64,000 nt of DNA from contig NZ_CP134053.1 of assembly GCF_031583065.1 (NCBI RefSeq), positions 3,844,001 to 3,908,000 on the forward strand. Reading direction: 5' to 3'. This document shows, in pieces, positions 1 through 8,441 of the stretch. Within the stretch, counting starts at the first letter, position 1. Every line of letters starts with the position of its first letter. The notes under the pieces are model-generated. The model ran no database searches, was not told the origin of the DNA, and was given only the letters and a program-made list of their open reading frames with translations. Position numbers and translations under genes: made by a program. Source of the stretch: Streptomyces sp. CGMCC 4.7035. GTDB lineage: Bacteria > Actinomycetota > Actinomycetes > Streptomycetales > Streptomycetaceae.

Positions 1-76
1 GCTCGGCCTGAGTACGCCGCGTGCGGCCGCCGAGCGAACGTCCCCCGTGGTTGTCCATGCGTCGAGTCAAACAGGC

Positions 77-113
77 GTGCGCCCGGCGGGGCAAGGAACC
101 CCGCCTGGCGCAC
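77..113 (-). terminator. Rho-independent-type hairpin downstream of MFS gene
   Basis: A 15-bp stem (77-91 with 99-113, one mismatch) closes a 7-nt loop. It lies 17 bp beyond the stop of the minus-strand exporter gene, so it probably terminates that transcript. No U tract is seen, which is usual in high-GC actinobacteria. The remainder of 1-129 shows nothing else recognisable. Confidence 0.6.
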
Positions 114-129
114 ATCTGGAGGCGTCCCC

Positions 130-1611
130 CTAGTCGCGGACCGCCGCCGGCGCCGCGTCCACCTCCTCCTGAAGGGACTTGGCGACCACGATGGATCGCT
201 GCGTCCGACGCGTACGCAGTCCCGTGAGCGTGATCAGCAGGCCCGCGAGGGCGATGCCGGTGACCACGATCAGACCGGGCCGGTAGCTGTCGAGGACGGC
301 CTGCGGCGAGGCGTGCGCGGGTGCGTTCGCCGTCACCACCGCCGTCACCACGGCCAGGAAGATCGCGCCGCCCACCTGCACCGAGGTGTTGAGCAGACCG
401 GAGACCATGCCCTGCTCGTGGTCCTCGACGCCGTTCGTGGCCTGGATGTTGAGCGAGGGGAAGACCAGCGCGCAGGCCGCGCCGATCAGCAGCATGCTCG
501 GCAGGATGGCCGCCGCGTACACGGGGTCGAGGTCGACGCCCAGGAAGAGGGCGTATCCGAGAGCCATCAGCGCGAAGCCCACCGCGATCAGGCGGGGGGT
601 GCCGAAGCGGTCGACGATCGCGCCCACCTTGGTGGAGGAGACGGCCACCAGCGCGCCCGCGGGCAGGAAGGCGAGCGCCGTGTGCAGCGCCGACCAGCCG
701 AGGAGCGACTGCATGTACAGCGTGACCAGGAACTGGAAGCCGACGTACGACCCGAAGAAGGCCATCGCCCCGAGCTGGGCGCGGATCTGGCCGCCGGAGC
801 GCAGCACGCCGAGCCGGATCAGGGGACCGGCCGAGCGGCGTTCGACGAGGACGAAGACGGTCAGGAGCACGGCGACGGCGAGGAAGGACAGCAGGGTGCG
901 GGCGGAGGCCCAGCCGACGTGCGGCGCCTGGACGACGGTGAAGACGAGCAGCAGCATCGACGTGGTGCCGAGGACGGCGCCGGGGATGTCGTAGCCGTTG
1001 TGGTCCTTCTCGCGTTCGCTGCGCGGCAGCAGTTTCAGGCCGGCGAGCAGGGCGATCAGCGCGATGGGCGCGGGCAGCAGCATGGTGAGGCGCCAGCTGG
1101 CCTCGGTGAGCAGTCCGGACAGCACCAGGCCCATGGAGAAGCCGGTGGCCGCGCAGGTGGTGTAGATGGAGAGGGCGCGGTTGCGCAGCGGGCCCTCCGC
1201 GAAGGTCGTGGTGATGATGGACAGGCCGGCCGGTGCGGTGAACGCGGCGCTCAGGCCCTTGATGAACCGGCTGGCGATCAGCAGCGGGCCCGAGTCGACG
1301 AGCCCGCCGAGCAGCGAGGCGAGCGCGAAGACACCCAGGGCCACCAGGAAGACCTGGCGCCGGCCGAGCAGGTCCGCGGTGCGTCCGCCGAGGAGGAGGA
1401 GCCCGCCGTATCCCAGGATGTAGCCGCTGACGACCCATTGCAGCGTCGACGTCGTCAGATGGAGGTCGGAGCCGATGGACGGCAGGGCGACGCCGACCAT
1501 CGACACGTCCAGCGCGTCCAGGAACATCGCGGCGCAGAGCACCAGCAGGGTGCCCCACAGCCGGGGGGTCCAGCGTCCCTCGGGCGCGGGGGTGGTGAGC
1601 GGAGAGGTCAT
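130..1611 (-). CDS. MFS drug-resistance exporter, DHA2 (EmrB/QacA) family
   Basis: This 493-residue integral membrane protein belongs to the 14-helix drug:H+ antiporter branch of the major facilitator superfamily. Near the N-terminus it carries the DHA2 signature LDALDVSMVGVALPSIG (about residues 31-47), and the first cytoplasmic loop has the motif A-like GGRTADLLGRRQ (about residues 75-86). Hydrophobic segments continue to about residue 470, followed by a basic cytoplasmic tail. The length is normal for the family. The role is probably export of a hydrophobic or cationic compound, but the substrate cannot be told from sequence. The gene is monocistronic, with a hairpin after the stop and an unusually AT-rich promoter region upstream. 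Confidence 0.9.
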   Translation of the reverse strand: MTSPLTTPAPEGRWTPRLWGTLLVLCAAMFLDALDVSMVGVALPSIGSDLHLTTSTLQWVVSGYILGYGGLLLLGGRTADLLGRRQVFLVALGVFALASLLGGLVDSGPLLIASRFIKGLSAAFTAPAGLSIITTTFAEGPLRNRALSIYTTCAATGFSMGLVLSGLLTEASWRLTMLLPAPIALIALLAGLKLLPRSEREKDHNGYDIPGAVLGTTSMLLLVFTVVQAPHVGWASARTLLSFLAVAVLLTVFVLVERRSAGPLIRLGVLRSGGQIRAQLGAMAFFGSYVGFQFLVTLYMQSLLGWSALHTALAFLPAGALVAVSSTKVGAIVDRFGTPRLIAVGFALMALGYALFLGVDLDPVYAAAILPSMLLIGAACALVFPSLNIQATNGVEDHEQGMVSGLLNTSVQVGGAIFLAVVTAVVTANAPAHASPQAVLDSYRPGLIVVTGIALAGLLITLTGLRTRRTQRSIVVAKSLQEEVDAAPAAVRD

Positions 1612-1617
1612 GCCTCA

Positions 1618-1672
1618 GAGAATTGCATGCATGCGCATTCAATGCAAACGCATTTAATTTGAGCGCAACAAA
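1618..1672 (-). promoter_or_regulatory. AT-rich promoter/operator region with repeated GCAT/ATGC elements
   Basis: Immediately upstream of the MFS start is a conspicuously AT-rich stretch in a GC-rich setting. It contains overlapping direct and inverted copies of GCAT/ATGC, including TGCATGCATGCGCAT and AATGCAAACGCATT. Such repeats suit binding by a dimeric MarR/TetR-type repressor, which commonly controls DHA2 exporters, but no regulator gene lies beside it. The assignment is inferred from composition and symmetry. Confidence 0.4.
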
Positions 1673-1714
1673 ACACTCCGCGGAGGGGCGGATCGGCCGC
1701 GTGCGTTTTCCGGC

Positions 1715-2455
1715 TCAGCTCCAGGTGACGGCGGACTTCTCGCACCACAGGGCGGCGACCGAGGCGTCACCGGTCACGGTCGGGAACGGCAGCCGGTTCC
1801 ACAGCGCCAGATACAGCCGCGCGGCCGGCCCGGTCACTTCGCAGTCCGCCTCCCCGGCATCGTCCCGCTCGGACACGGGCGGCTCGGTCGACAGCCGTAC
1901 GGTCCACACGGCGCCGTCCGCATCCGTCGCCTGCACCCGCAGCACCCGCGGATCCTCGCTGCGGACCATGCTCTTGGGCCGGGCGTGGAAGCCCCGCAGC
2001 AGTTCGTCGATGCCGTCGACCGCGAAGTCCACACCGATCGCGGTGGGCGTGCCGCCGCGCGCCGACTCCGCGTCGACCCGGTGCACGGCTGTCTCGTGCG
2101 CCTGCCGCCGGGCCCAGAAGGCGAGCGGCGAGGGCGCGGGCAGGAAGTGCCAGCACCGCAGGTCGGGCGCGGCGGAGGAGAGGGTGTCGACGAGATGCCG
2201 GTGACCTTCCCGGAACCAGGCCACGAGCTGGGCGCCGTCGAGGTCCGGCAGTTCGCCGCCGGGGTGGTGCGACGTGCGCCCCTCGGCGACGAAGGCCGCC
2301 GCCCAGCGGTGCACCATGCCCGTGTGCCCAAGCAGGTCGCGTACCTGCCACTCGGGACACGTGGGCACCTTCGCGTCGGCGCCCGCCTCCTCGGCCGCCG
2401 CGGCCAGCAAGCGGCCCTCCCGGTCCAGGGCCTGGACGAACTCGGCAGTCTCCAT
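1715..2455 (-). CDS. Maleylpyruvate isomerase family, mycothiol-dependent protein
   Basis: This 246-residue protein has the MDMPI N-terminal fold of the DinB/MDMPI superfamily. The diagnostic metal-site motif HETAVHRVDAE is present, and an upstream histidine lies in LLGHTGMVHRWA; together they supply the usual zinc ligands. Family members use mycothiol as cofactor or transfer partner in isomerisation or detoxification. The true substrate of this paralogue is unknown, since Streptomyces genomes carry many. The start METAEFVQALDREG was chosen because that is where family similarity begins; an in-frame start 21 codons upstream exists but adds unrelated sequence. Confidence 0.8.
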   Translation of the reverse strand: METAEFVQALDREGRLLAAAAEEAGADAKVPTCPEWQVRDLLGHTGMVHRWAAAFVAEGRTSHHPGGELPDLDGAQLVAWFREGHRHLVDTLSSAAPDLRCWHFLPAPSPLAFWARRQAHETAVHRVDAESARGGTPTAIGVDFAVDGIDELLRGFHARPKSMVRSEDPRVLRVQATDADGAVWTVRLSTEPPVSERDDAGEADCEVTGPAARLYLALWNRLPFPTVTGDASVAALWCEKSAVTWS

Positions 2456-2693
2456 GAGGGTGAGTGTGCCGGATGGAGTGCGGTCGAAGGGAAGAGCGAG
2501 CCGTGGCTCGCGCGTCACGTCCGGGTGCTCAGGGCCGCCGAACGCCGTCTTGCCCGGTGCACGTCAACGATGCGGGACTCCGGCGGATGAAGCGACGGAC
2601 AGAATCGAGGCATAAGTGATGCAACCGCGTGACTCGCCCGAATGTCCCCCATAGTGAAATCACTGTCCCCTTACAGGAAAACCGAGGGGCGTC

Positions 2694-3242
2694 ATGCGAC
2701 ACCATCCACGCCGCACAGCCATAGCCGCGGGCATCCTTCTCACCGCCACCGCCACCGCCACCGCCACCGCCACCGCCACCGTCGGCGCCACGATTCCCGC
2801 CTCCGCCTCCCCGCAGTCCGGGGCGTCCCAGCAGACCCCCGCAACCGCACTCATCGTCAACGCCCGCTGGGCCGGGCACTGCTCCTATGACCGTCTCGTC
2901 ATCGACGTCCGGGGCACCATGCCCCCCGTAACGGTGAAACCGGTCAAGGAACTGCGCTACGACGGCTCGGGGAAGAAGGTCCCGCTCGCCGGGAAGTACT
3001 TCCTGGAGATCAAGTTCTCTCCGGCCGCCGCGCACAACGAGGCAGGTCAGTCGGTCTACCGGGGGCCCCGGTTGGTGAAGATCGATCTGCCCGGGCTCAA
3101 GGGTCTCGCCCTGACCGGAGACTTCGAGGGCGTGGTCACCTTCGGAGCCGCTTTCCGTACCAAGCCCGTCTACAACACCTTCAAGGTCCATTCCCCGGAG
3201 CGCTTCGTCCTCGACGTCAGGCACGCCGACCGATGTGCCTGA
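2694..3242 (+). CDS. Secreted AMIN-like domain protein
   Basis: This 182-residue exported protein has a basic N-terminus (MRHHPRRTA), a hydrophobic core and an Ala-rich cleavage region ending near residues 35-40, so a Sec signal peptide is predicted. The mature part resembles the AMIN-like domain: an early RWAGHCSYDRLVIDV, and near the end VYNTFKVHSP followed by ERFVLDVRH. AMIN-type beta-sandwiches bind envelope polysaccharide or peptidoglycan, so an envelope role is inferred. The hydrophobic core is encoded by a hexanucleotide repeat that gives Thr-Ala dipeptides. The start is supported by GAGGGG 10 bases upstream. The gene appears to stand alone. Confidence 0.75.
   Translation: MRHHPRRTAIAAGILLTATATATATATATVGATIPASASPQSGASQQTPATALIVNARWAGHCSYDRLVIDVRGTMPPVTVKPVKELRYDGSGKKVPLAGKYFLEIKFSPAAAHNEAGQSVYRGPRLVKIDLPGLKGLALTGDFEGVVTFGAAFRTKPVYNTFKVHSPERFVLDVRHADRCA
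2742..2780 (+). repeat. Hexanucleotide (ACCGCC)6 microsatellite in a signal-peptide coding region
   Basis: Six perfect copies of ACCGCC plus ACC lie in frame and encode a Thr-Ala run inside the signal peptide of the AMIN-like protein. Gain or loss of a unit would keep the frame but change the hydrophobic-core length by two residues. Confidence 0.9.
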
Positions 3243-3267
3243 CCGCGGGCAGCCGTCCGCGGCGAAG

Positions 3268-3300
3268 CCGCCCGGCCCCGCGGAGTGCGGGGCCGGGCGG
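3268..3300. terminator. Bidirectional hairpin terminator between convergent genes
   Basis: A perfect 14-bp GC-rich stem (3268-3281 with 3287-3300) with a 5-nt loop lies between the stop of the AMIN-like gene (plus) and the stop of the GH15 gene (minus). It can serve both transcripts. Confidence 0.8.
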
Positions 3301-3371
3301 GACTCCGATCCCCGGGCAGGCCGGAGCGTAGTCTCAGCGGTCGTGCGGCTGCATTGCCATGCGTGTGGCCG

Positions 3372-5207
3372 TCAGCCCAGCGCCCGGTCCAGGTTGAACG
3401 CGGCGCTTATCAGCGCCAGGTGCGTGAACGCCTGCGGGAAGTTTCCCTGTTGCTCGCCGGTGTGGCTGATCTCCTCGGCGTACAGGCCCAGATGGTTGGC
3501 GTAAGTGAGCATCTTCTCGAAGGCCAGCCTGGCCGTGTCGAGCCGGCCGGCGCGGACCAGGGCCTCGACGTACCAGAACGAGCAGATGGAGAACGTTCCC
3601 TCGTCGCCCCGCAGTCCGTCCGGGCTCGCCAGCGGGTCGTAGCGGTAGACGAGTGAGTCGGACACCAGGTCGTGGGTGAGGGCGTCCAGCGTGGAGAGCC
3701 ACTTGGGATCGGTGGGCGCGATGAACTTGGCCAGCGGCATCATGAGCACCGCCGCGTCGAGCACGTCGCCGTCCTCGTGCTGGACGAAGGCCTGGCGCGT
3801 CTCCGACCAGCCCCGTTGCATGATCCGCCGGTAGATCGTGTCCCGGCTCCGCTGCCAGCGGGCCAGGTCGGCGGGCAGGCCGCGGCGGTTTGCCATCCGG
3901 ATGGCCCGTTCGATCGCCACCCAGCACATCAGCCGCGAGTACAGGAAGTTCTTGCGGCCGCCGCGGGTCTCCCAGACTCCCTCGTCGGGCTGGTCCCAGT
4001 GGTCGCAGACCCAGTCCACCAGCTCGCAGACGTCGTCCCACTGGTCGCTGGAGATGGGCTGCGCCCACTTGTCGTAGAGATAGATCGAGTCGATGAGCGC
4101 GCCGTAGATGTCGAGTTGGAGCTGGTCGGCGGCGGCGTTGCCGACCCGTACCGGCGCGGATCCCCGGTGGCCCTCCAAGTGGGCGAGTTCCCGCTCGGGC
4201 AGGTCCGTCCGGCCGTCGATCCCGTACATGATCTGCAGGGGACCCGACGGCCCGCCGTCGCCCGGAGTGATGTGCCGCGTCACGAATTTCATGAACGCCT
4301 CGGCCTCACCGGTGAAGCCCAGCCGCAGCAGGGCGTAGACACAGAAGGCCGCGTCGCGGACCCAGACGTAGCGGTAGTCCCAGTTGCGTTCGCCGCCGAG
4401 CCGCTCGGGCAGGCTGGTCGTGGGCGCGGCGACGATCGCGCCGGTCGGCGCGTAGGTGAGCAGCTTCAGGGTGAGGGCGGAGCGGTGCACCATCTCCCGC
4501 CACCGGCCGCGGTAGCGTGAGGCGGACAGCCAGTGCCGCCAGTACGCCACCGTGGTGGCGAACTGCTGCTCCGCCTCGACGCGTGCGCACATGCGTGGTG
4601 CCAGAGCGTCACCGACCTGGTCCAGCGCGAACACCGCCGACTCGCCCTCGCCGAGTTTGAAATCCGCCCACACGTCGACGTCGTCGCCTTCGAGGGGCAT
4701 GGTCGCGGTCAGGGCCAGCGACAGACCGGCGGACTCGAAGACCGCCACGTCGCCGATGAGATGGACGGTGTGCGACCGGGCGCCGTAGTCGAACCGCGGT
4801 GCCACCCTCACCCGGAACGGTATGGAACCGCGCACGCACACGACCCGTCGGATCAGCCGGTGGCGTTCGGTCTCGACCGACCCGGGGCCGATGGGCATGA
4901 AGTCCTGCACCTCGCCGACCCCGTCCTCGGTGAAGAACCTCGTGATCAGGACGTTGGTGTCGGGGAAGTAGAACTGCTTGGTCCGAGCCGGCACGGTCGC
5001 GCAGAGCTCGAAGGAACCGCCCCGCTCCGCGTCCAGGATGGAGGCGAAGACGCTCGGTGAGTCGAAGGCCGAGCAGCAGTACCAGTCGATGGTGCCGTTG
5101 GTCCCGACCAGGGCCACGCTCCGGAGGTCACCGATCAGGCCGTGCTCGGCGATCGGCAGATACCGGGAGGCCCCGGGTATGTGCCGGTCCTTCGGCGATT
5201 CGGCCAT
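3372..5207 (-). CDS. Glycoside hydrolase family 15 protein (glucoamylase/trehalase-like)
   Basis: This 611-residue cytoplasmic enzyme has the two-part layout of actinobacterial GH15 proteins. The N-terminal trehalase-like beta domain (about residues 1-210, with CSAFDSPSVFASILDAERGG) precedes an (alpha/alpha)6 barrel. Barrel signatures are RNWDYRYVWVRDAAFC, the acidic DEGVWETRGG expected to hold the general acid, and the late EEISHTGEQQGNFPQAF expected to hold the second catalytic glutamate. Members hydrolyse alpha-glucosidic bonds, and some mycobacterial and Streptomyces members are trehalases; the substrate here is not decided. Start MAESPKDRH was chosen because GGAGG lies 6 bases upstream, over an alternative 23 codons earlier. 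Confidence 0.88.
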   Translation of the reverse strand: MAESPKDRHIPGASRYLPIAEHGLIGDLRSVALVGTNGTIDWYCCSAFDSPSVFASILDAERGGSFELCATVPARTKQFYFPDTNVLITRFFTEDGVGEVQDFMPIGPGSVETERHRLIRRVVCVRGSIPFRVRVAPRFDYGARSHTVHLIGDVAVFESAGLSLALTATMPLEGDDVDVWADFKLGEGESAVFALDQVGDALAPRMCARVEAEQQFATTVAYWRHWLSASRYRGRWREMVHRSALTLKLLTYAPTGAIVAAPTTSLPERLGGERNWDYRYVWVRDAAFCVYALLRLGFTGEAEAFMKFVTRHITPGDGGPSGPLQIMYGIDGRTDLPERELAHLEGHRGSAPVRVGNAAADQLQLDIYGALIDSIYLYDKWAQPISSDQWDDVCELVDWVCDHWDQPDEGVWETRGGRKNFLYSRLMCWVAIERAIRMANRRGLPADLARWQRSRDTIYRRIMQRGWSETRQAFVQHEDGDVLDAAVLMMPLAKFIAPTDPKWLSTLDALTHDLVSDSLVYRYDPLASPDGLRGDEGTFSICSFWYVEALVRAGRLDTARLAFEKMLTYANHLGLYAEEISHTGEQQGNFPQAFTHLALISAAFNLDRALG

Positions 5208-5364
5208 CGCAGCCTCCCTGACCACCCGGCGCGCCACCGCAGCTCCCAGCTTAGGCGCAGGCGAAGGCGGGGGCACGGCGACGGGAGCGACCGGGGGTCC
5301 ATCGTGCGATCACGGTGCCCGGGCGGCGCAGTTCGATCGCCAGTTCGCCGTCGCCTTCACCTTT

Positions 5365-5413
5365 GTCGTCGTCGTCGCCGTGGTCGTGGTCGCCGCCTTC
5401 GTCGTCGTCGCCT
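5365..5413 (+). repeat. GTC-rich low-complexity tract
   Basis: Imperfect GTC/GCC trinucleotide reiteration fills part of the 217-bp gap between the GH15 start and the DeoR stop. No gene is supported there. Confidence 0.7.
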
Positions 5414-5424
5414 CCGCCCGCACG

Positions 5425-6204
5425 TCAGACCGCGACCACCCGTACCCCCGCCTCCTCGAACCGCCGCACCGTCTCCGTCCCCGCGGCCGTGTCCGTGACC
5501 AGCGTGTCCACCGACTGCACCGCGCAGATCCGGGCGAACGCGCGCTGCCCCAGCTTGCTGGAGTCCGCCGCGACGACCACGCGCTCGGCGCGCTCGCACA
5601 GCAGGCGATTGATCGCGGCCTCCGCCTCGTCGTGGGCGGCGGCGCCGTGCGTGACGTCGAGGGCGACCACGCCGAGCACGGCCACGTCCAGGGTGATCTG
5701 GCCGAGCACGCCGTCCGCGAGCGGCCCGATGAGCTCGTACGACTGCGGTCGCGCGACCCCGCCCGTCACCACGATCTTGAACTGGGGACGTACGGCCAGC
5801 TCGTTGGCGATGTTCAGCGCGTTGGTGACGACGGTCAGCGCGGGGGAGCCCGATGCCAGGTCGCCGCGCACCGCGAGCGCCCGGGCCACTTCCGTCGTGG
5901 TCGTGCCGCCGGTGAGGCCGACCGCCTCGCCGGGCGCGATCAGATCGGCCACCGCCTTCGCGATGCGCTGTTTCTCGGAGGCGTGGCGGGCCGTCTTGTA
6001 GCGCAGCGGCAGTTCGTACGACACGCCGTGCACCACCGCGCCGCCCCGCGTGCGCACCAGCATCTGCTGCTCCGCGAGCTGGTCGAAGTCACGGCGGATC
6101 GTCGCGGCCGACACCTCCAGCTCCGCTGCCGCTTCCTCGACATCCAGTCGGCCCCGGTCGACGAGCAGTTCCAGCAGCGCCTGCCAGCGGGCGTCGCGTG
6201 ACAT
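5425..6204 (-). CDS. DeoR-family sugar-phosphate-responsive repressor
   Basis: This 259-residue transcription factor has the DeoR layout. An N-terminal winged HTH (about residues 3-58, with LDVEEAAAELEVSAATIRRD as recognition region) precedes a DeoR C-terminal sensor domain with the phosphosugar-binding signature GLTGGTTTTEVAR and a later VVAADSSKLGQR. Family members bind a sugar-phosphate effector and derepress neighbouring catabolic genes. It is divergent from a SIS isomerase and class II aldolase pair, so it most likely controls them through the operator-like inverted repeat between. Start MSRDARWQALL is preceded by GGAGAGGAACGGAG; an upstream in-frame start would add 37 unrelated residues. 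Confidence 0.85.
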   Translation of the reverse strand: MSRDARWQALLELLVDRGRLDVEEAAAELEVSAATIRRDFDQLAEQQMLVRTRGGAVVHGVSYELPLRYKTARHASEKQRIAKAVADLIAPGEAVGLTGGTTTTEVARALAVRGDLASGSPALTVVTNALNIANELAVRPQFKIVVTGGVARPQSYELIGPLADGVLGQITLDVAVLGVVALDVTHGAAAHDEAEAAINRLLCERAERVVVAADSSKLGQRAFARICAVQSVDTLVTDTAAGTETVRRFEEAGVRVVAV

Positions 6205-6275
6205 CCGCGTACTCCGTTCCTCTCCCCGTTCTTCCGGTGACCCTAGCGCACCAAGCTCGCCCATTCCCTCCCGTC

Positions 6276-6327
6276 CGATGCTTGATTGTGATTGAAAGTC
6301 GCCTTTATCTTGCAAGAGTGAGCATCG
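6276..6327. promoter_or_regulatory. Divergent promoter with inverted repeat and GATTG direct repeats, probable DeoR operator
   Basis: CGATGCT (6276-6282) and AGCATCG (6321-6327) form a perfect 7-bp inverted repeat. The AT-rich segment between contains two GATTG copies (GATTGTGATTGAAAG), like the multi-copy short direct repeats bound by DeoR regulators. It lies between the regulator and the isomerase gene. Operator function is inferred. Confidence 0.45.
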
Positions 6328-6361
6328 ATGGTTTCACTGGGAAGGACGGGAGGGACACGGC

Positions 6362-7264
6362 ATGACATATGTCGAGGACGAGCTGACCAGTCAGCCCGAG
6401 TGCTGGATCCGCGCCGCCGCGAGCGCGGAGGCGCACAGGGATGCCCTGCCGGCGGCCGGGGAGCGGGTCGCGTTCGTCGGGTGCGGGACCTCGTTCTTCA
6501 TGGCGCAGTCCGCCGCCGTGCTGCGCGAGCGGGCCGGACGCGGTGAGACGGACGCCTTCGCCGCCTCCGAGTTCCCGCACGGGAGGGCGTACGACCGGGT
6601 GGTCACCCTCACCCGGTCCGGCACCACCACCGAGGTCCTCGACGTTCTCGCCCGGCTCCGGGGGCGGATCCGGACCACCGCGATCACCGCCGACCCGCGC
6701 ACACCCGTGCGGGAGTCCGCCGACGAGGTGGTCGTGCTGGACTTCGCCGACGAACGGTCCGTCGTCCAGACCCGGTTCGCCACCACCGCGCTCACCCTGC
6801 TCCGCGCCCACCTGGGCCTTCACACGGATGCCGTGGTCGCCGACGCCCGTACCGCGTTGCGGAACCCGCTGCCCGAAGGGATCGTCGACTGCACGCAGTT
6901 CACCTTCCTCGGCCGTGGCTGGACCGTCGGGCTCGCGCACGAGGCCGGACTGAAGATGCGCGAGGCCTCGCTGGCGTGGACGGAGGCCTATCCGGCGATG
7001 GAGTACCGGCACGGTCCCATCAGCGTCACCACCCGTGGAACCGCCACCTGGATGCTCGGCGAGGCACCCGATGGCCTCGCCCAACAGGTGCGGGAGACCG
7101 GCGGGTTGTGGGTGGCGGGCGGCCTCGATCCACTCGCCGAACTCGTCCGCGTACAGCGGCTCGCCGTCGCCGTGGCCGCCGCCCGCGGGCTCGACCCCGA
7201 CCGGCCGCGCCATCTGACCCGCTCGGTGATCCTCACCCCCGCGACCGGTTCGAGTGCTCGGTGA
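6362..7264 (+). CDS. SIS-domain phosphosugar isomerase/deaminase (AgaS/GlmS-C-like)
   Basis: This 300-residue protein contains two sugar-isomerase (SIS) folds. The first begins VAFVGCGTSFFMAQSAA with the typical Ser/Thr-rich phosphate loop, plus TLTRSGTTTEVLDVL (about residues 80-94). The second carries FLGRGWTVGLAHEAGLKMRE and EAYPAMEYRHGP, the E-x-x-H region typical of AgaS and the GlmS isomerase half. No glutaminase domain is present, so the reaction is probably isomerisation or deamination of a phosphorylated amino or keto sugar. The gene is 12 bp upstream of the class II aldolase. GGGAGG precedes the ATG. The exact substrate (galactosamine, tagatose or glucosamine type) is not decided. 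Confidence 0.8.
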   Translation: MTYVEDELTSQPECWIRAAASAEAHRDALPAAGERVAFVGCGTSFFMAQSAAVLRERAGRGETDAFAASEFPHGRAYDRVVTLTRSGTTTEVLDVLARLRGRIRTTAITADPRTPVRESADEVVVLDFADERSVVQTRFATTALTLLRAHLGLHTDAVVADARTALRNPLPEGIVDCTQFTFLGRGWTVGLAHEAGLKMREASLAWTEAYPAMEYRHGPISVTTRGTATWMLGEAPDGLAQQVRETGGLWVAGGLDPLAELVRVQRLAVAVAAARGLDPDRPRHLTRSVILTPATGSSAR

Positions 7265-7276
7265 GAAGGAGGAGTC

Positions 7277-8146
7277 GTGCCCCTCGCAGCCACCGGTGAG
7301 CTGATCGCCGCCGCCACCGCGGCGCGCGGTGCCGTCGCGGCGTTCAACGTCATCACCCTGGAGCACGTCGAGGCCGTGATCGCGGGCGCCGAGTCCGTGG
7401 GGGCGCCCGTCGTCCTCCAAGTCAGCGAGAACGCCGTCGGATTCCGCCACGGACGCCTGCTCCCGCTGGCCCGAGCCGCCGCCGCGACCGCCGAGCGCGC
7501 CGCCGTGCCCGTCGCCCTGCACCTCGACCACATCCACAGCGACGATCTGCTCCGGCAGGCGCCCGGCGCCGGGTTCAGCTCCGTGATGTACGACGCGGCC
7601 AGGCTGCCGTACGAGGAGAACCTCGCCGCCACGCGCGCCGCCGCCGACTGGGCGCATGCCCAAGGGCTGTGGCTGGAGGCCGAGTTGGGGCAGGTCGGCG
7701 GTAAGGACGGCGAGCCGCCGCCCGATCCGCACGCACCGGGCGCCCGGACCGACCCGGGTGAGGCCGCGGCCTTCGTGGCCGATTCGGGGGTCGACGCCCT
7801 GGCCGTCGCCGTCGGCAGCACGCATGCGATGACCACCCGCACGGCCACGCTCGACCACGTCCTGCTCAAGCGGCTGAGCACCGCGCTCGACGTCCCGCTC
7901 GTGCTGCACGGCTCCTCCGGACTGCCGGACGGCGAGCTCACTGCCGCGGTCGCGGGCGGCATCGCGAAGGTCAACATCGGCACCGCCCTGAACGTCGCCA
8001 TGACCGGCGCGATCCGGGACCACCTCGCCGCCCACCCCGGGACGGTCGACCCGCGCACCTACCTGCGTACCGGTCGGGAAGCCATGACCCGGACCGTGGC
8101 CCACCTCATCACCGTGCTCCGGGACGGGCGCGCATTCACCGGTTGA
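7277..8146 (+). CDS. Class II (zinc) ketose-bisphosphate aldolase, KbaY/GatY/Fba-like
   Basis: This 289-residue TIM-barrel aldolase reversibly cleaves a ketose 1,6-bisphosphate to glycerone phosphate and an aldehyde. Visible class II signatures are AAFNVITLEHVEAV near the N-terminus, the zinc-ligand segment LHLDHIHSDD, LEAELGQVGG with the metal-contacting glutamate, a third ligand region VAVGSTHAM, VLHGSSGLPD and the phosphate-binding GIAKVNIGTALN. It starts at GTG with AGGAGG just upstream and is translated right after the SIS gene. With the divergent DeoR gene this forms a sugar-phosphate catabolic unit. Tagatose-type rather than glycolytic use is inferred from context only. Confidence 0.88.
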   Translation: MPLAATGELIAAATAARGAVAAFNVITLEHVEAVIAGAESVGAPVVLQVSENAVGFRHGRLLPLARAAAATAERAAVPVALHLDHIHSDDLLRQAPGAGFSSVMYDAARLPYEENLAATRAAADWAHAQGLWLEAELGQVGGKDGEPPPDPHAPGARTDPGEAAAFVADSGVDALAVAVGSTHAMTTRTATLDHVLLKRLSTALDVPLVLHGSSGLPDGELTAAVAGGIAKVNIGTALNVAMTGAIRDHLAAHPGTVDPRTYLRTGREAMTRTVAHLITVLRDGRAFTG

Positions 8147-8392
8147 CGCGTCCAAGTAGCCCTTCTCATGCCTCCGAGCCGTGGCAGCTGCGCCCCGTTC
8201 GGCCTCGAACTCCCTCTGCTCGCCGGCCCGTTCCTGTCGGCGGTCGTCGCCGCGCCCGCGCTGCCCGACCACACCCGCGCCGAGCTGTGGACCGTGCTGC
8301 TGCGCGTCGGACCCGCAGGCCTTCGGCACGGCGTGTCGCCGCGAACCGGGCGCCTGCCCACGCGCTCTGCGCGGCACCCATTGGTCCGTTAC

Positions 8393-8441
8393 TTCGTGAC
8401 GGCCTTCAGGACCACTAATTCTTGACGGCCTTCAGGACCAC
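8393..8441 (-). repeat. 26-bp tandem duplication at the 3' end of the methyltransferase gene
   Basis: A 23-bp segment recurs at 26-bp spacing (8393-8415 and 8419-8441) with one mismatch. The upper copy encodes the last codons of the methyltransferase (FVVLKAVKN, stop). The lower copy, just after the stop and out of frame, would encode VVLKAVTK and a stop. The 268 bp between the aldolase and this gene otherwise hold no recognisable gene. Confidence 0.85.

Noticed and set aside
21..227. Short open frame at the window start
   Set aside because: It overlaps the terminator hairpin and the end of the MFS gene and is Pro/Arg-rich without a ribosome site.
6305..8377. A 690-codon minus-strand open frame antisense to the SIS and aldolase genes, and similar long antisense frames elsewhere
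   Set aside because: High GC makes long spurious frames. The opposite strand carries clear SIS and aldolase motifs, while the antisense translation is low-complexity Gly/Arg/Asp-rich with no recognisable domain.
8168..8425. 85-codon plus frame between the aldolase and methyltransferase genes
   Set aside because: No ribosome site, no recognisable motif, and its end runs through the tandem duplication of the neighbouring gene.
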